Source: Isoetes taiwanensis (lineage: Eukaryota; Streptophyta; Lycopodiopsida; Isoetales; Isoetaceae). Taken from it: DNA of 64,000 bases. The stretch spans positions 8,344,765 through 8,408,764 of the forward strand of contig JAJEKV010000050.1 in NCBI GenBank assembly GCA_021234155.1. Direction: 5' to 3'. Every line of letters begins with the position of its first letter. Position 1 is the stretch's first letter. Both the position numbers and the translations under genes were made by a program. Of the stretch, positions 1 through 11,150 are shown in pieces. The notes under the pieces are model-generated. The model was not told the origin of the DNA, made no database searches, and saw nothing but the letters and a program-made list of their open reading frames with translations.

Positions 1-40
1 TTGTTGTACTTCCGTTCAGTTACGTATTACTTTCCGTGGT

Positions 41-336
41 TTGACAAGTTCTCGGTGGTCTGGAATCTTTTGGGCCTTCAGAGAGGGCCACTGGTGGAGG
101 ATCAGCGATAGGATAGGGGCAGAGACCGGGAGGTGGATATTAAGCGTCGCGGCCCCGGGGCTTGTGCCGAGAGCTGCCTCGGGGAACTTTGGATCAGCCT
201 CTTGGGTGGGACTCTCCCCTCTTGGGAGAGGGATCTGCGCAAGATCTGGCCCTCGTTTGACTTGGGGAAGGGTGCGGCTCGGTTGCCACACTGGCGGAAG
301 ACTTGCCCGGCCGGATTCCTATCTTAACCCTTTGAC
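41..336. repeat. GC-rich direct repeat, copy 1
   Basis: This segment shares a long diverged match with 1141-1437. Both hold a block starting GTTTGACAAGTTCTCGG, the words GGGCCTTC and GGGCCAC, a GGCAGAGAC..GGGAGGTGG block, GGGAACTTTGGATC.AGCCT, GCAAGATCTGGCC.TCGTTTGACTT and a final AACCCTTTG. The spacing of about 1.1 kb and direct orientation would suit two LTRs of a short non-autonomous element or a simple duplication. No clean TG..CA ends, primer-binding site or target-site duplication could be defined. The open frames across it look like chance frames in GC-rich DNA. Confidence 0.6.
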
Positions 337-1140
337 CTGGAGCCTTCTATAGAAAATTTCCGAAAAGGGTAGGTGTCTTGCGGAGATGAATTAGGAATCA
401 GTGGCAAAAATCAGGAATTGGCCCCGTCTGATGCGATAATTGAATTTGTAGATAACTTGCCTTACCAAAAGCGCCCCCGACTGCACTTACATCGAGGAGG
501 GGAGGATAGGCTAAACTCCACTCCCGTCAGTTCCCCTTGCTCATTCGAACATGACTTCCGGCCGAGGTCCCAAATTTTAGCGGACCAAGTCTCACGGCCC
601 CCAAAGCATAAAATCCTTCTAGAACACGGCAATACGGGGTTTTACGTTGAGAGAGCCCTCTTCTTATCAGTTGGGACCTTAGCGTCGTGTCTTGGCGGCG
701 TGGAATTAAGAGTGTTGGCCTTGAGCGGAGACCTAAAATCCGGGAACGCTTGCCCAATTTCCTCTCCCAGGCCGGGACGGTGGTGACCTCCCTCGGGAAT
801 GTGATTTGAAGCTCTGCCAATGGACTGAGGTGTCGACGGTACCACAGGGACCAAGTTAGTGGCCAGAAGACCACAGAGCCTCAAGAAGCCAAAGTAAGCT
901 CACTTCCATCACACTCGTGGTCAGTTGGCCTAGGATGTGGATGGGGATATCCTCTTGTCGTGGAGAGCGTGAGTGTTTCTTTCTTTTACCAAAACCGACC
1001 TTGCTTAACTTGCTCGTTCGCCATTCGAGGCGATTTGGCGGGTCGATTTTCCATTCGGAGAGACGCACCTCCCGTTCACCGAGCGACAAAACAACGCTGC
1101 TTACCCGGTTTATACAAAGTAGACCTCGGGGCGCCCAGCG
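337..1140. other. GC-rich spacer between the direct repeats
   Basis: Several frames stay open on both strands (for example 856-1347 minus, 163 codons), but the translations are rich in Arg, Pro, Ser and Trp, show no motif and overlap each other. I see no credible gene. If the flanking repeats are LTRs, this would be the internal part of a short non-autonomous element. Confidence 0.4.
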
Positions 1141-1437
1141 GTTTGACAAGTTCTCGGGGCCGTGGAATCTTTGGGCCTTCGAAGGGCCACGAACTGAGGA
1201 GAATCCCATTGATCCGGATAGAGGCAGAGACTCCGGGAGGTGGTCGATAGCGTCTTTTGACCCCAGGAAGCGGCGCGGGAAAAGTACCTCAGGGAACTTT
1301 TGGATCCAGCCTGCCAGAGTCCGGACTCTTGTGGGGATCTCTCGCAAGATCTGGCCTCGTTTGACTTAGCAGGGAAAGGTGCCAGCTCGGTTGCCTGGCG
1401 AGAACGCCCACAACCCCAGTTCTATCACTAACCCTTT
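1141..1437. repeat. GC-rich direct repeat, copy 2
   Basis: This is the partner of 41-336, with indels and many substitutions. It begins with the same GTTTGACAAGTTCTCGG and ends at AACCCTTTG. Base composition falls sharply from GC-rich to AT-rich just after it, so it also marks the edge of the GC-rich block. Confidence 0.6.
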
Positions 1438-4300
1438 GTACATTTGATACCCTTCCCCTTCCCTTTGCTTTGTGCCCTTTATTTAAAGATCACGGACCGT
1501 TACATGCGCGATCGTTTGTGGGGTATGCGTACAAGAAGTTTATATTATCGCGTATATTGAGGTTTGCAAAATACTATAAGATTTGAATAATGTACTTAAT
1601 GATTGTTAATTTTGTACACTGCCGCGTGTTGTAAGTTTTAGAGATACCGGTACCCCTCAGTAACCCAGATGTGAATATGCACCCAAACCAAAGGGGGTTT
1701 TCGGGATTTTCATTTAAATAATGTTAGATGCAATGGTTTAATATTAATAATATTCTTGTTGGATTATATGTTGGTAGTTAAAAAATTGGGCCCTTAGGGC
1801 CCTAACAAAATAGGACAAAGAAAACAAGATAAATGCGTTGAAGAGTATTTTTAGAATTTGCCGCAATTGTGGTCTCCTTCGTCCATGTACATGTGGAGAT
1901 CAAACATATAAATATCACCAAGATCGTCGAAGTCCACCAAACATGAAGTTTGTTACCAATTGCAGTGTGAATGTAGATGTCGTGGAAGGAGATGGTGCAT
2001 ATTAAGCCTCTACATTCAAATGTGACCAATGTCTCAAGTGGGTAATCCAACACTAGCTGGTCACCATAGCTCTGGATCTTCTAAAACCCATGGATAGCAG
2101 ATTCTTGAGACGAAAGCGATGCACACATGGCGATGCCTACAAAGAATCGCGATATCCTTAAGATCAAAGGAAGAAACCAAACAAGAATCCTAGAGCATCC
2201 AAAGCTCTAGAAAGGGGTGTTTGCAGCATCATGAAGTTGTACCTGGGTAAGAAATTTTGCCTAGTGGTTTCACATTATTCCATTGCAAGCGATATCTATG
2301 TCGGTTACGCTTCTTGGAGAGTGCTTGGATCTCTCCACCTATCACTTATCTTATCACCTAAGACCAAAAGCCCGTTCATCAATCCCCATCCTTGGAAAGG
2401 TGAGCTCAATAGTATCAAATGTTTGATAGTCCCCATTGAATTGGTCAGAGTAGTAAAGGTATGGGATGTCGTGCATGTCTTCCAGCACCATCACGCAAAA
2501 TATCAACAATGAAGATTGTCGATAGTACCAAGCCGGTGAAGATATTGTGCATCTGAGGTGTGTCTAATGGTTATGGCAACGTCTATGGATCCACTTCAGA
2601 GATCATGTCGGAGATGCAAGCCATCATTGGCCTGTATAGATTTCTCAAGATTGAGATGGTTTTCACCATTCAAACTCTTTACGACTTATCCACACATTAC
2701 ATATAGCCGAAACAACAGTGCTCTTTTCAAAGAGTAGAGGCTATGCAAGAGGAAATAACAAGGACAAAATTTTGCAACCTAGAAACCTTTGTTGGGGTGT
2801 GCGCTCATCAATAGAAATTTGTAAAAGGACTTCATTTTGTGACTCTCTAGATTATTAAAGGCTCAAAAGATAAACTACGTCTTCGGCCTGAAGTAACTTT
2901 TTTGAAGAGTCTTAGGCAATGTCGCATTATGGGCATCCATTAAGTGAGTTGTCTCGAATACGGTTGGTCGGCTATATTCCATTATTATTAAAGAGAGTGC
3001 GGAAACCACTGACGGCATATGGGCATGTAATTCTATTTTGAACTGCAATACGGAAGGCGATAAGTAGCTTTGGTAAGATTCACAAATTCTATGCATGTGT
3101 CCATCTCTTCCAAACAACTCCACCAATGATTGGTTCCCAGCATAACAGCGAAACTTGGGCCGGGGCTAATGAACACAAATAATGCTGGGCTAGCTATATG
3201 AATGTAACAAAAGCGACAGATGGACTTGTGACACGAAAAATCTGAAGGAACACAAAGCGGTGAATTTTGAAGTTAACCTAAATCATATTAACTACGGTCT
3301 TGGAAATAAAAGTACGTGATCGGATGATACCCGTCTATTCAAATGCTTCCAAGGCTTACGTACTGTCATCTTCCATTCCCCTTTTGTACGCTACGTAATG
3401 GGCCAGGAAGATGATAGATCCGGTAAAAGATCAAGATGGAATTGACATTTCATAGTTTTGTAGTGAACACGGACGGGTAAGGCATTGACAAACACGAGAT
3501 AGAATTTTTGAAGGATATTACGAGCCCAACGTACTTACGTAGCGTGAGGCGATCTGCCATCTTTGTTATGCCACTGTTGATTACCATAAGCCATTTCTTT
3601 GCCATCGTCTCGCTACGCCAAACGTTTTCATTCTTTAGCTGCTGGATTCAACGCCATACGAAGTAGTGGCAACAAAACAAAAGGGAGGAGTCGGTTGCCA
3701 GTGGCGTTCGACCATATCCAGTAGCGATCTTGCCATCTTGTAGAAAGCATAGGACAGAGCTCTACCATACCCGGATCTCACCTTCCGATACATCCTCTCA
3801 TACGCCCATAGCCTAGTCGTAGATACCACCTAAAAGCTGCGGGCCGATGCGCCCGCGTGAGAAAAAGAAAGAGGGGAAAAAAAAGTAATTAAAGGTAAAA
3901 GATCGTTGGAAAAAAGCAATGTCACGGGGAACCGTCTACGGTGGTCTCGGTTGCGGCCGGTTGTGGTAGCCCAAACTATAGAGGCAGTGCGTGACCGATT
4001 CTTGTGGCGACCCTGAAGCTTTCGTTGAACACCCCATCGAGGCTCTATTAAGAGTTGCTTGAATCCGACCCACAAAACCGCGGCCAAAATGCTGTCAGAG
4101 GCTTGCATGTTCAGCCCCTAAAATAAAAGAGGGCTTTTGTTGTGAGCCGCTGGATGTTGGACCATTGGAAAAGCTAAATCCAACGACTTTAAAAAATGGT
4201 GCATCTAGATATGCGCATTAGTACATCCATTCCCGAATCACGCCATGAAGTCTTAGGAGAAGTAACGTGGCGTGCAAAACACAAAAGAAAACCCCATTAT
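1438..4300. other. AT-rich sequence, no recognisable gene
   Basis: Open frames of 64-93 codons (1802-2053 minus, 2231-2512 plus, 2875-3126 minus, 3830-4108 minus) show no family motif or duplicated support. The minus frame at 1802-2053 has a fairly protein-like composition and could be a relic exon, but I cannot name it. I see no tRNA, tandem array or transposon end. Confidence 0.4.
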
Positions 4301-4305
4301 TGCTA

Positions 4306-6058
4306 CATATTCCTGCACTTTTCTTTATTTCCTTTTTCCCTTTTTTCTTATTTTCCCTACGTTATCTTTTTCCCTTTTCTCCTTTTTTCTTTTAGCCTTC
4401 CTTCCCCTTTCCTTTTCCTTTCCCTTTTCCCTTTCCTTTCCCTTTCCTTCCCGCTTTTCCTTTTCTTCCCTTTCCTTTCCGTTTTACGTGAGGGCTTTTT
4501 CTCTTCCTTTACATCTTTTCCCCGCCCTTCATTTTCCTTTTTCTTTCTTTTTCCTTCCTTTTTTTTTCTTCTATTTTCTCCCACCTTTTCATGTGACCCT
4601 TTTCTTCCTTTTTCCACCCTCTTCCTCTTTATCATGTGCTCTTTTCCCCTTCTCTTTTCCCATTTCCCTCTCCCCTTTTTCCTTGTGCATTTTTCCTCCC
4701 CTTTCCCCTTCCGGCTCTTCCCTTTTCTTTTCCTTTCCCTTCCCTTTTTTCCCTTTCCACACCCTTCGATTTTCCCCATGCCTTTTTCCTTTCCTTTCCT
4801 CCCTTCCTTTTTATTTTTGGCTTTTTCCTTTCCCTTTCCTTTTCTTATGCCTCTTTCCATTTGCTTTCTCCACCTTTTATTGTGCCCATTTCCCTCCTTT
4901 TCTCACTCTCCCTCACCTTTTCCCTCTTCCACTTTCCTTTTTCTCTTTTTCCCCTTTCCCATACTTTTTCCCTTCCTTTTTCCCTTTCCTCATCCTTTTC
5001 CTCTTCCTTTTTTCTCCGTTGCCTTTTCCCATTCCTCCTTCCTCTTTTCTATTCATTTGCTCTCCGCCCTTTTCTATTCTCCTTTTCCCCTCCCTTTCCT
5101 CCTTTTCCCACCCTTTCCCTCATTTCCTTTTCACCGAGCCTTCTTATCTTCCTTTTTCCCTCTGCTGTCTTTCCCTTTCCTGTCCCGCTTTTTCTGTGTC
5201 GTTACCTTCCCTCTTCTTACCTTTTCTCTCTAACGTTTTCCCTTCTTTTAGATGCTCTATTTTCGTTTTTGTCCCTCTTCACCCTTTTCCTCTTCCCCCT
5301 TTTCACATGCCTTCCCCCTTTTCCTTTTCCCCTTTTCCTCCCACGCCTTTTTTGGCGGGGTTCCTTTCTCCTTTCATCTCCCTTTTTCTTTTTTTTTCCT
5401 TTTCGGTTTCCCTTTTTCCCATACAATTTGTTCGTCCCCTTCTTTCCACCTTTTCCTGTTCACTTTTCCCCTCACGCCTCCTTTTCCCACCACTTTCCTC
5501 TTTCCCTTTTCTCGATGCCTTTTGGCTTTCCTTTTCCCTCTCTTTTCTTTTTCTTTTCCTTTTCCTTTCCTTTTTCCATTACCATTTTTCACTTTCCTTC
5601 TCCTCACGTTTCTCCACATTTCTCTCTAACCTTTTTCCCTTCCTTTTCAGTAACTCTCTTTTGCTTCAGTTTCCTCCTTTCTTCACCCTTCCCTCTTCTC
5701 CTTTTTTTTCCCAGCCTTTTCCGTTTCCTTTTGCCCGTTTTCCTGGTGCTCTTTTCACCAGGTTCCTTTTTCCCTTTCCACCTCCCTTTTTTTCCTTTCC
5801 TTTTCCATGCGCTTGTTAGTCCCCTTCTTCCCACCCTTTCCCTTACCTTTTTTCTCCTTTTTCCACCTTTTCTTTTCTTCTCCTTTTTGTGCCCTTTTTT
5901 CCTTTCCAGCAAGCCATTCTCTCTATCTCTATTGTTTTTCGATTTCTCATACCATTTTCCCCTTTCTTTTTCCCCTTTCTTTTGCCCTTTTCCTCTTCTC
6001 TTTTCCTTGCCTTTTCCTTTTACCCGCTCCTTTCCTACGATTTTCTTTTCCTTTCCTT
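4306..6058. repeat. 1.75-kb polypyrimidine/polypurine tract
   Basis: The plus strand is almost entirely C and T in irregular TTTTCCC and TTCCTTTT runs. It is broken every 50-100 bases by short mixed words such as TGTGC, CATGTG or CACGC. Three very long plus frames (345, 515 and 474 codons) and the Lys/Arg/Glu/Gly-rich minus frames exist only because the stops TAA, TAG and TGA are nearly impossible in a pyrimidine tract. Such tracts can form triplex H-DNA. No fixed repeat period is obvious, so it looks like a decayed microsatellite or minisatellite and not a gene. Confidence 0.9.
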
Positions 6059-6439
6059 AAAGAGACCAAATCATGACTAATCATGGTAGTGGAAAGTCGT
6101 GCAATAAATCTTTCAGCTTTAGATTCAATCAGATTGATCTCGATACATTCAAATTAGGGCTTGATCCATTCAATGCCGATTATAACATTATTATAATATA
6201 AGAAGATTGAAATATGATATTTTGCATATATTCTACGCATCCTATTACCTCAATTTCTCTAATCTCAAATAAAGAGTTTATGAATTAGTTGCAAGGGAAT
6301 TTATGATGTGGTATGGCCGATGCCGATGGGGAGTGAGGCTTAGCCTATCTCATATACTTGAGATTTTCTTTGATTCTTGTTATTAGCTCTTGGTCTTGAG
6401 TGCAGCTTAGTTACATTGATAAAGCTAAACGCTTGAACC
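6059..6439. repeat. Dispersed repeat end fused to an isocyanide-synthase fragment
   Basis: About 6330-6438 holds a block with GAGGCTTAGCCTATCTCATA and TAGCTCTTGGTCTTGAG. Reverse-complement or direct relatives occur at about 41646-41750 and 54395-54500. At 41.64 kb the same block is joined to the same point of the isocyanide-synthase exon, so the junction was made once and then duplicated. The rest of the stretch is AT-rich without features. Confidence 0.5.
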
Positions 6440-6687
6440 ACAAGGTTGTTAATGCATCTTGAGCTCTTCTACTTTGGTGACTTGGCCTCCATCCCTAATT
6501 GTCTTGAAATGGGCCAACATGCACGCATTAGCTTTCTCCAGCAGCGTTATTGCCAAGGTTATTAGGAATGTGGAATATCTATCATGAAGCGTTATCTGAA
6601 ATGAAGGAAGAGTGAATGAGGGACTGATGCCAGCCGCCGGATGCACGCAACAAAGAAACAAATCCTTTGAATCGTTCAAGACAAGCT
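6440..6687 (-). pseudogene. DIT1/PvcA-like isocyanide synthase, C-terminal exon relic (copy A)
   Basis: This diverged copy of the C-terminal exon is found again at 15.8, 18.4, 27.0, 38.6, 40.6, 41.5, 55.6, 57.5, 58.0 and 62.4 kb. On the minus strand the intact parts of that exon read TPWHNAVLEKADGKY and HFKTIRDGGHVTKVEELK. Here several indels destroy the frame, and the end of the exon is replaced by the dispersed repeat of 6330-6438. It is a fragment with no coding potential, identified by comparison with its better copies. Confidence 0.7.
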
Positions 6688-9600
6688 AAAATTAATATAT
6701 GAACAATGAATCAATCTTGTTAATTTGGAATTTGAGGTTTGACCAAAACTTTTTTGGAATTGTTTTAGCTTCGATTTCCTATGATTTTGTGGGTTTTGGC
6801 GGCCATTAAAAAATTCGGCTATCCAAAATGCGAGGCATTTTTCTTGGTTATTTTCCCCTTTCCAAGAATTAGGGAAGAAGATTTTTATGGAGAAAATGAG
6901 ATGTCGTGTGTTGTTGGCGGTTAGGAAGTGTTTATCGGTCGATGCGTGGCAATGCATCCGGCAAGCCATGATCCGGATCCCGGTAATATAATATCTCTTT
7001 GCATTTGGAGGTCCGGATTAGAACTTTAGTTCTTGCAACAAAAATGGCGAAGATGGTCGTAGCAATTGGGTATGCACCATGCTTCGCGACCGCATCGTGG
7101 GCCAGGCCAGCGGGAGATTTCTTTGAGCCGTTAGAAGAACAGCGATGTGAGATGAAGTTGCCTCTATATTCAAAGTTCATCATTGTTGTTTCTTGATTGT
7201 TTCCGCGTAGTATTATTCATAGGAATATTGATTAGCGGACAATGATCCTGACATCCAACTCCATATGGACGAGGTATTTTTGCTTTCTTTGAATACGCCC
7301 GTTTTACCCTTTTTAGGTCATATCGGCTTATGTTCTGCGTGAAGAAGCTTTTTCATTGTTGTTTCTCGATTTTTCATGTACAAAGTGCATTGCATACAAA
7401 CCGCATTGGACGGGATCTTGGCCTCGGAAGCTCAATGAGCGGTGATTTCTTCTATTCCTTAATGTTGTTTAGAAGAATGAACATGCTTCTCAGCTTATAA
7501 GAACTATTGATACCATGCAATAGTATCTTTTTAGATTTTTAGAAATCCCACAACAATAGAAATGCACCATAGGAAGAATGCAGTTTTGCTTTTCAACATG
7601 TATGCATTTAATATTTTCAATACGTATGCGACCTAAATCTAACTTATGAAGCACATCGCGACGTATGGGATTAGCGCAGGGCCACATCTTCAGTAATCGC
7701 CCGATCTTATATGGTTGGTTAATGCCTTTGCTATTATTATTTCTGTGTCAGCAATTTATCGAGGAGGTAAGATTAAAGCAACTTGATAAAGTTACAAGAG
7801 GATCTTGAAACCAAGAACAAAGCCGAGCGTGGTAAAGCAATGCAATCTTGAATATCCGCTTATTTTCTCATATTTTTCCTTTGCTCAACAACTCACTTAT
7901 TTATGAGAAAAAAGAATTGAGACTTCGACCCATTTCACGGTTGAAAATCAACATCTTTATTGGCCGTAACAAAACGCCGGTTAGAATCCCATATATTCTG
8001 CGTTACGCGACGAGGTGCCTAAAATGGTATCTATGAACATATAGATTTTTGTTTCATTGCATTTGGTGTTGATGTATTTATTCATTTGTTCCACGTGCTT
8101 ACATAGATGATTTCTAAGCTAGAATCATTTGAGAGCTCCACATAGATGATTTCTAAGCTAGACTATTGAACATTGCTTTCCATTTCCAACTTAAGAAAGA
8201 CATAATATAGAATTAAGTAGTGACACCATAAGCCCGATTTAAATTTGAGTTTGTGCTCTGTCACGGTGTAGCCTTGGTTATTTGTTATGGCAGCAGAGGG
8301 CTATTCTGTTAATGCTATATTCTTCTTCTAGTAGAGGCGAAGTTATACTTTTCATCAAAATTTGGAAGAATAAGCTGCTTGGGTTAAAAGCAGCTCTTTT
8401 AATCAACTAGATGTAAGCTATATACATCTGGCTGGATTTTAGAGTTTGGTGGCATGCAAGGATGGCCCTCTGTCGCGGCGTGAAAACCATAATTCTGAGG
8501 AAGAGCTATGCAAAGAGCATGTCGGATCAAGGTGCATTTTGCACTTGGCATTTGATGGACTCCATATGGAAATATGGAAATATGGAACCTCTGAAATGCA
8601 ATTGCAAGCAACATCTTCATCAAGATGCAAAGTATTGATAGTCATGTCGTATAAAAGGTTAAGGAATTTTTATTGTCTATATAACGTGCGGGGAGATCTC
8701 ATAAAATTGTCAAATGTATGCATGGCCGCTACCACATTAGGGGAACATAATCACTTTGGCCAGGTCGGTGCGGCTATGCGCACCAAATTAAGCCTCTTAA
8801 CATTCCAACCCGGATAGAAGGCACCTAGGTATAATTTGACTCTTTTTGTTGAAATGTGACACCATAGATCGAGATGCACATATACCTTCCATATTTCCAT
8901 TCTTTCTCCTTGCATGGGTTCTTCTTATTACGTGCAAAATTCAGTAAATACTTGCCATGGTTCTAAAATTGTTCGAGTTGACGAAATGCGACCGACTTGC
9001 TCAATCATATGAAAGGGTATCGATCTTTAACTGGCCATGGCCAAAACTATAAGCTATTTGTTTTGTGACATTTGCATGTCTGAATGTGGAGGCGTCACGC
9101 CATACATTACGTCTTGAGGATTTTGATTGGTTTTGCGGAGTGGGGATAGACTATAATAATTTTGAAGTAAAGTATGTTACTTTCGACCGTGGAGCTTTTA
9201 TCTGGGCGTGGCGGAGTCTGATATTATTCATATAGTTTGGATTTAGCGAGGGAAATGGAAGTAAGGGATATGAATGGATTTAAATAGTGACAAGTTGTGG
9301 CTGCATGCAAATTAGCGGAATCGAGGGCTTTATTTTCCCTTTAACTTCTCTGGAGACCAACCAACAATGGGTTAAATCTTTTCCATCAGCGTCTCTTCAC
9401 GGAATTTGTATGCTTTGGTTTTGTGAGGAAGAATAAGTATCGGCGGAGCATGACAAAAAGCCCGAGCTTAGGAAGGTATGGCGTTAGGATTTCTTTCCCC
9501 AACCTGCACCTGCCTGCCTTACGTAAGCTGATGAAAACCATCGCTGCTTGGTAACGATAGAAAATATCTTACAAATGTCTCTTTTTCGTCATTGCTTTGA

Positions 9601-10543
9601 AGTTTAGGTTGCTACATCGCTGGCAGCTTCTTTGAAATTTGTCGACACCACAGTGTCATTGTGGTGCTGCATACTCGAAATCGCAATCTCGACAAAGGTA
9701 TTGAATCCAATGTTTATAGGCAAAATGTGTCGCAAACTAGAGAAACCAAAGCCTATTAGTGGAGCATGGGGTAAACCGATACCTCTTTTTATTCGTTAGG
9801 AAAGCTCAATACATAATTACTTTGTGGTGTTATAGGCATTTGACTTTAGAACATCGGGGTGTTCAACTGTCAATGAAGCCTAAGATCTCTAGCTTGCCAA
9901 AGTCCTTGCTTTGAATTTTGCATAGTATCCTTTGTGAATCAATCCTACCATATCTCGACTAGGAACATTCCAAGTGAGTTTAGTTTTTCCACTTTGTAGA
10001 GTGTTCGCCCGGCGGATATTAATGGCGGTCCGGCGTATGGCAACAAATTTTAAGAACCTTATTTTTCACATATGTGCAAAATAGATTTAGAGAGGCCATA
10101 TATTTGTTCTATTATTATCCTTGTTATATTTGGCTGGCGGATCTATGTAAGAATCGGCTGCTCTATTTAGCATTAAGTACCCACGAGTTCAAATGCACAC
10201 ACATGTACAATGTACAAAATTTTCTGAATTTCGGGCATGAAAAATGTGGTTGCACCATAGAAGCAATGTGAATTATGTGCAAAGCGGGAATATGGAATGC
10301 CTATTGAGCATAGAACTCCAAATGGCACACCACCATTTCTGCGTGCCCTACATGCACATTGTTAGGGAGGCTCCCCTCTGATTTTCTTATAGAGTTCTTC
10401 GCCTAGCGAGCTTATGGGCTTTTAAGTGAATGCATTAAAAATAATGGAGACAAACCAAGGTTACTTCCATGGAACCAAACCGCGGTCACTTCTCCCACAA
10501 CTTTTGTATGTAGGTTTTATTTTACTTGTGGTTGAGAAATTAA
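6688..10543. other. AT-rich sequence, no recognisable gene
   Basis: Only short open frames are present. The best, 8446-8817 plus (123 codons), lacks any motif I know and overlaps opposite-strand frames. A 23-bp direct repeat containing CATAGATGATTTCTAAGCTA occurs at about 8102 and 8142. I see no transposon termini, tRNA or arrays. Confidence 0.4.
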
Positions 10544-11150
10544 GCTATGCCGATTACGTTCTTTTGATTTGTCTCTTGAATAGTCTTTGTTATTGTCTTA
10601 AGCACTAGAACTTTTTCGTTTCTGAGCTTGTTTTGCCGGATCATTATGGGTATATTGGTGAAGCGCTTACTTCCATGATTGATAGTACAATAAAGCTTGC
10701 AAATCTTTCGCGAGTTAAAATAATTTGTGTTTACTTTCATTTTGTTACAATGACTCTTCATTTCGCGGTGAGACCCATCTTTTCAATTTTTATCGCGTTC
10801 ACATAAAATGGTTAATACCAGCTTCCTCTTCTTTTAAGGTGAGCTTTATTTTTTGTCTCTTGGATGGTCTTTGTTATTGTTTAAAGCACTAAGAGCTTTT
10901 AGGTTTCTAGAGATGTTTTGCGAGCAAACTTCAGCATAGGCAATATTCATTGTATTGGTAGAGAGCAGCACTTTTATGATTGATATTTGCAGGCAAAGTT
11001 TAATCTCTATAGACTTAAATGCGTTGTGTGCTTTCATTTGTTACAATGACCCTTCGACTCTTGGCAGTGAGAAGACCATGCTTTTCAATTTTTATCATGT
11101 TCCCATAAGAAATGTGTAATACCAACTTCCTCTTCTTGCAAGAGATGAAG
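10544..11150. repeat. Two-unit tandem direct repeat of about 300 bp
   Basis: Unit 1 (about 10544-10845) and unit 2 (about 10846-11150) share, in order, TTTGTCTCTTG.AT.GTCTTTGTTATTGT, a TTTTGC.GG block, a CATGATTGATA-like word, TTTCATTTTGTTACAATGAC, CTTTTCAATTTTTATC and ATACCA.CTTCCTCTTCTT. The units are diverged with indels. No coding function is evident. It is an old tandem duplication. Confidence 0.7.

Noticed and set aside
42-1369. Overlapping open frames of 90-163 codons in the GC-rich block
   Set aside because: They overlap on both strands, lack motifs and are explained by low stop-codon frequency in GC-rich DNA.
4196-6080. Plus-strand open frames of 345, 515 and 474 codons and Lys/Arg-rich minus frames
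   Set aside because: They lie in a pyrimidine tract where stop codons are almost impossible. The translations are Phe/Pro/Ser/Leu runs in three overlapping frames with no domain.
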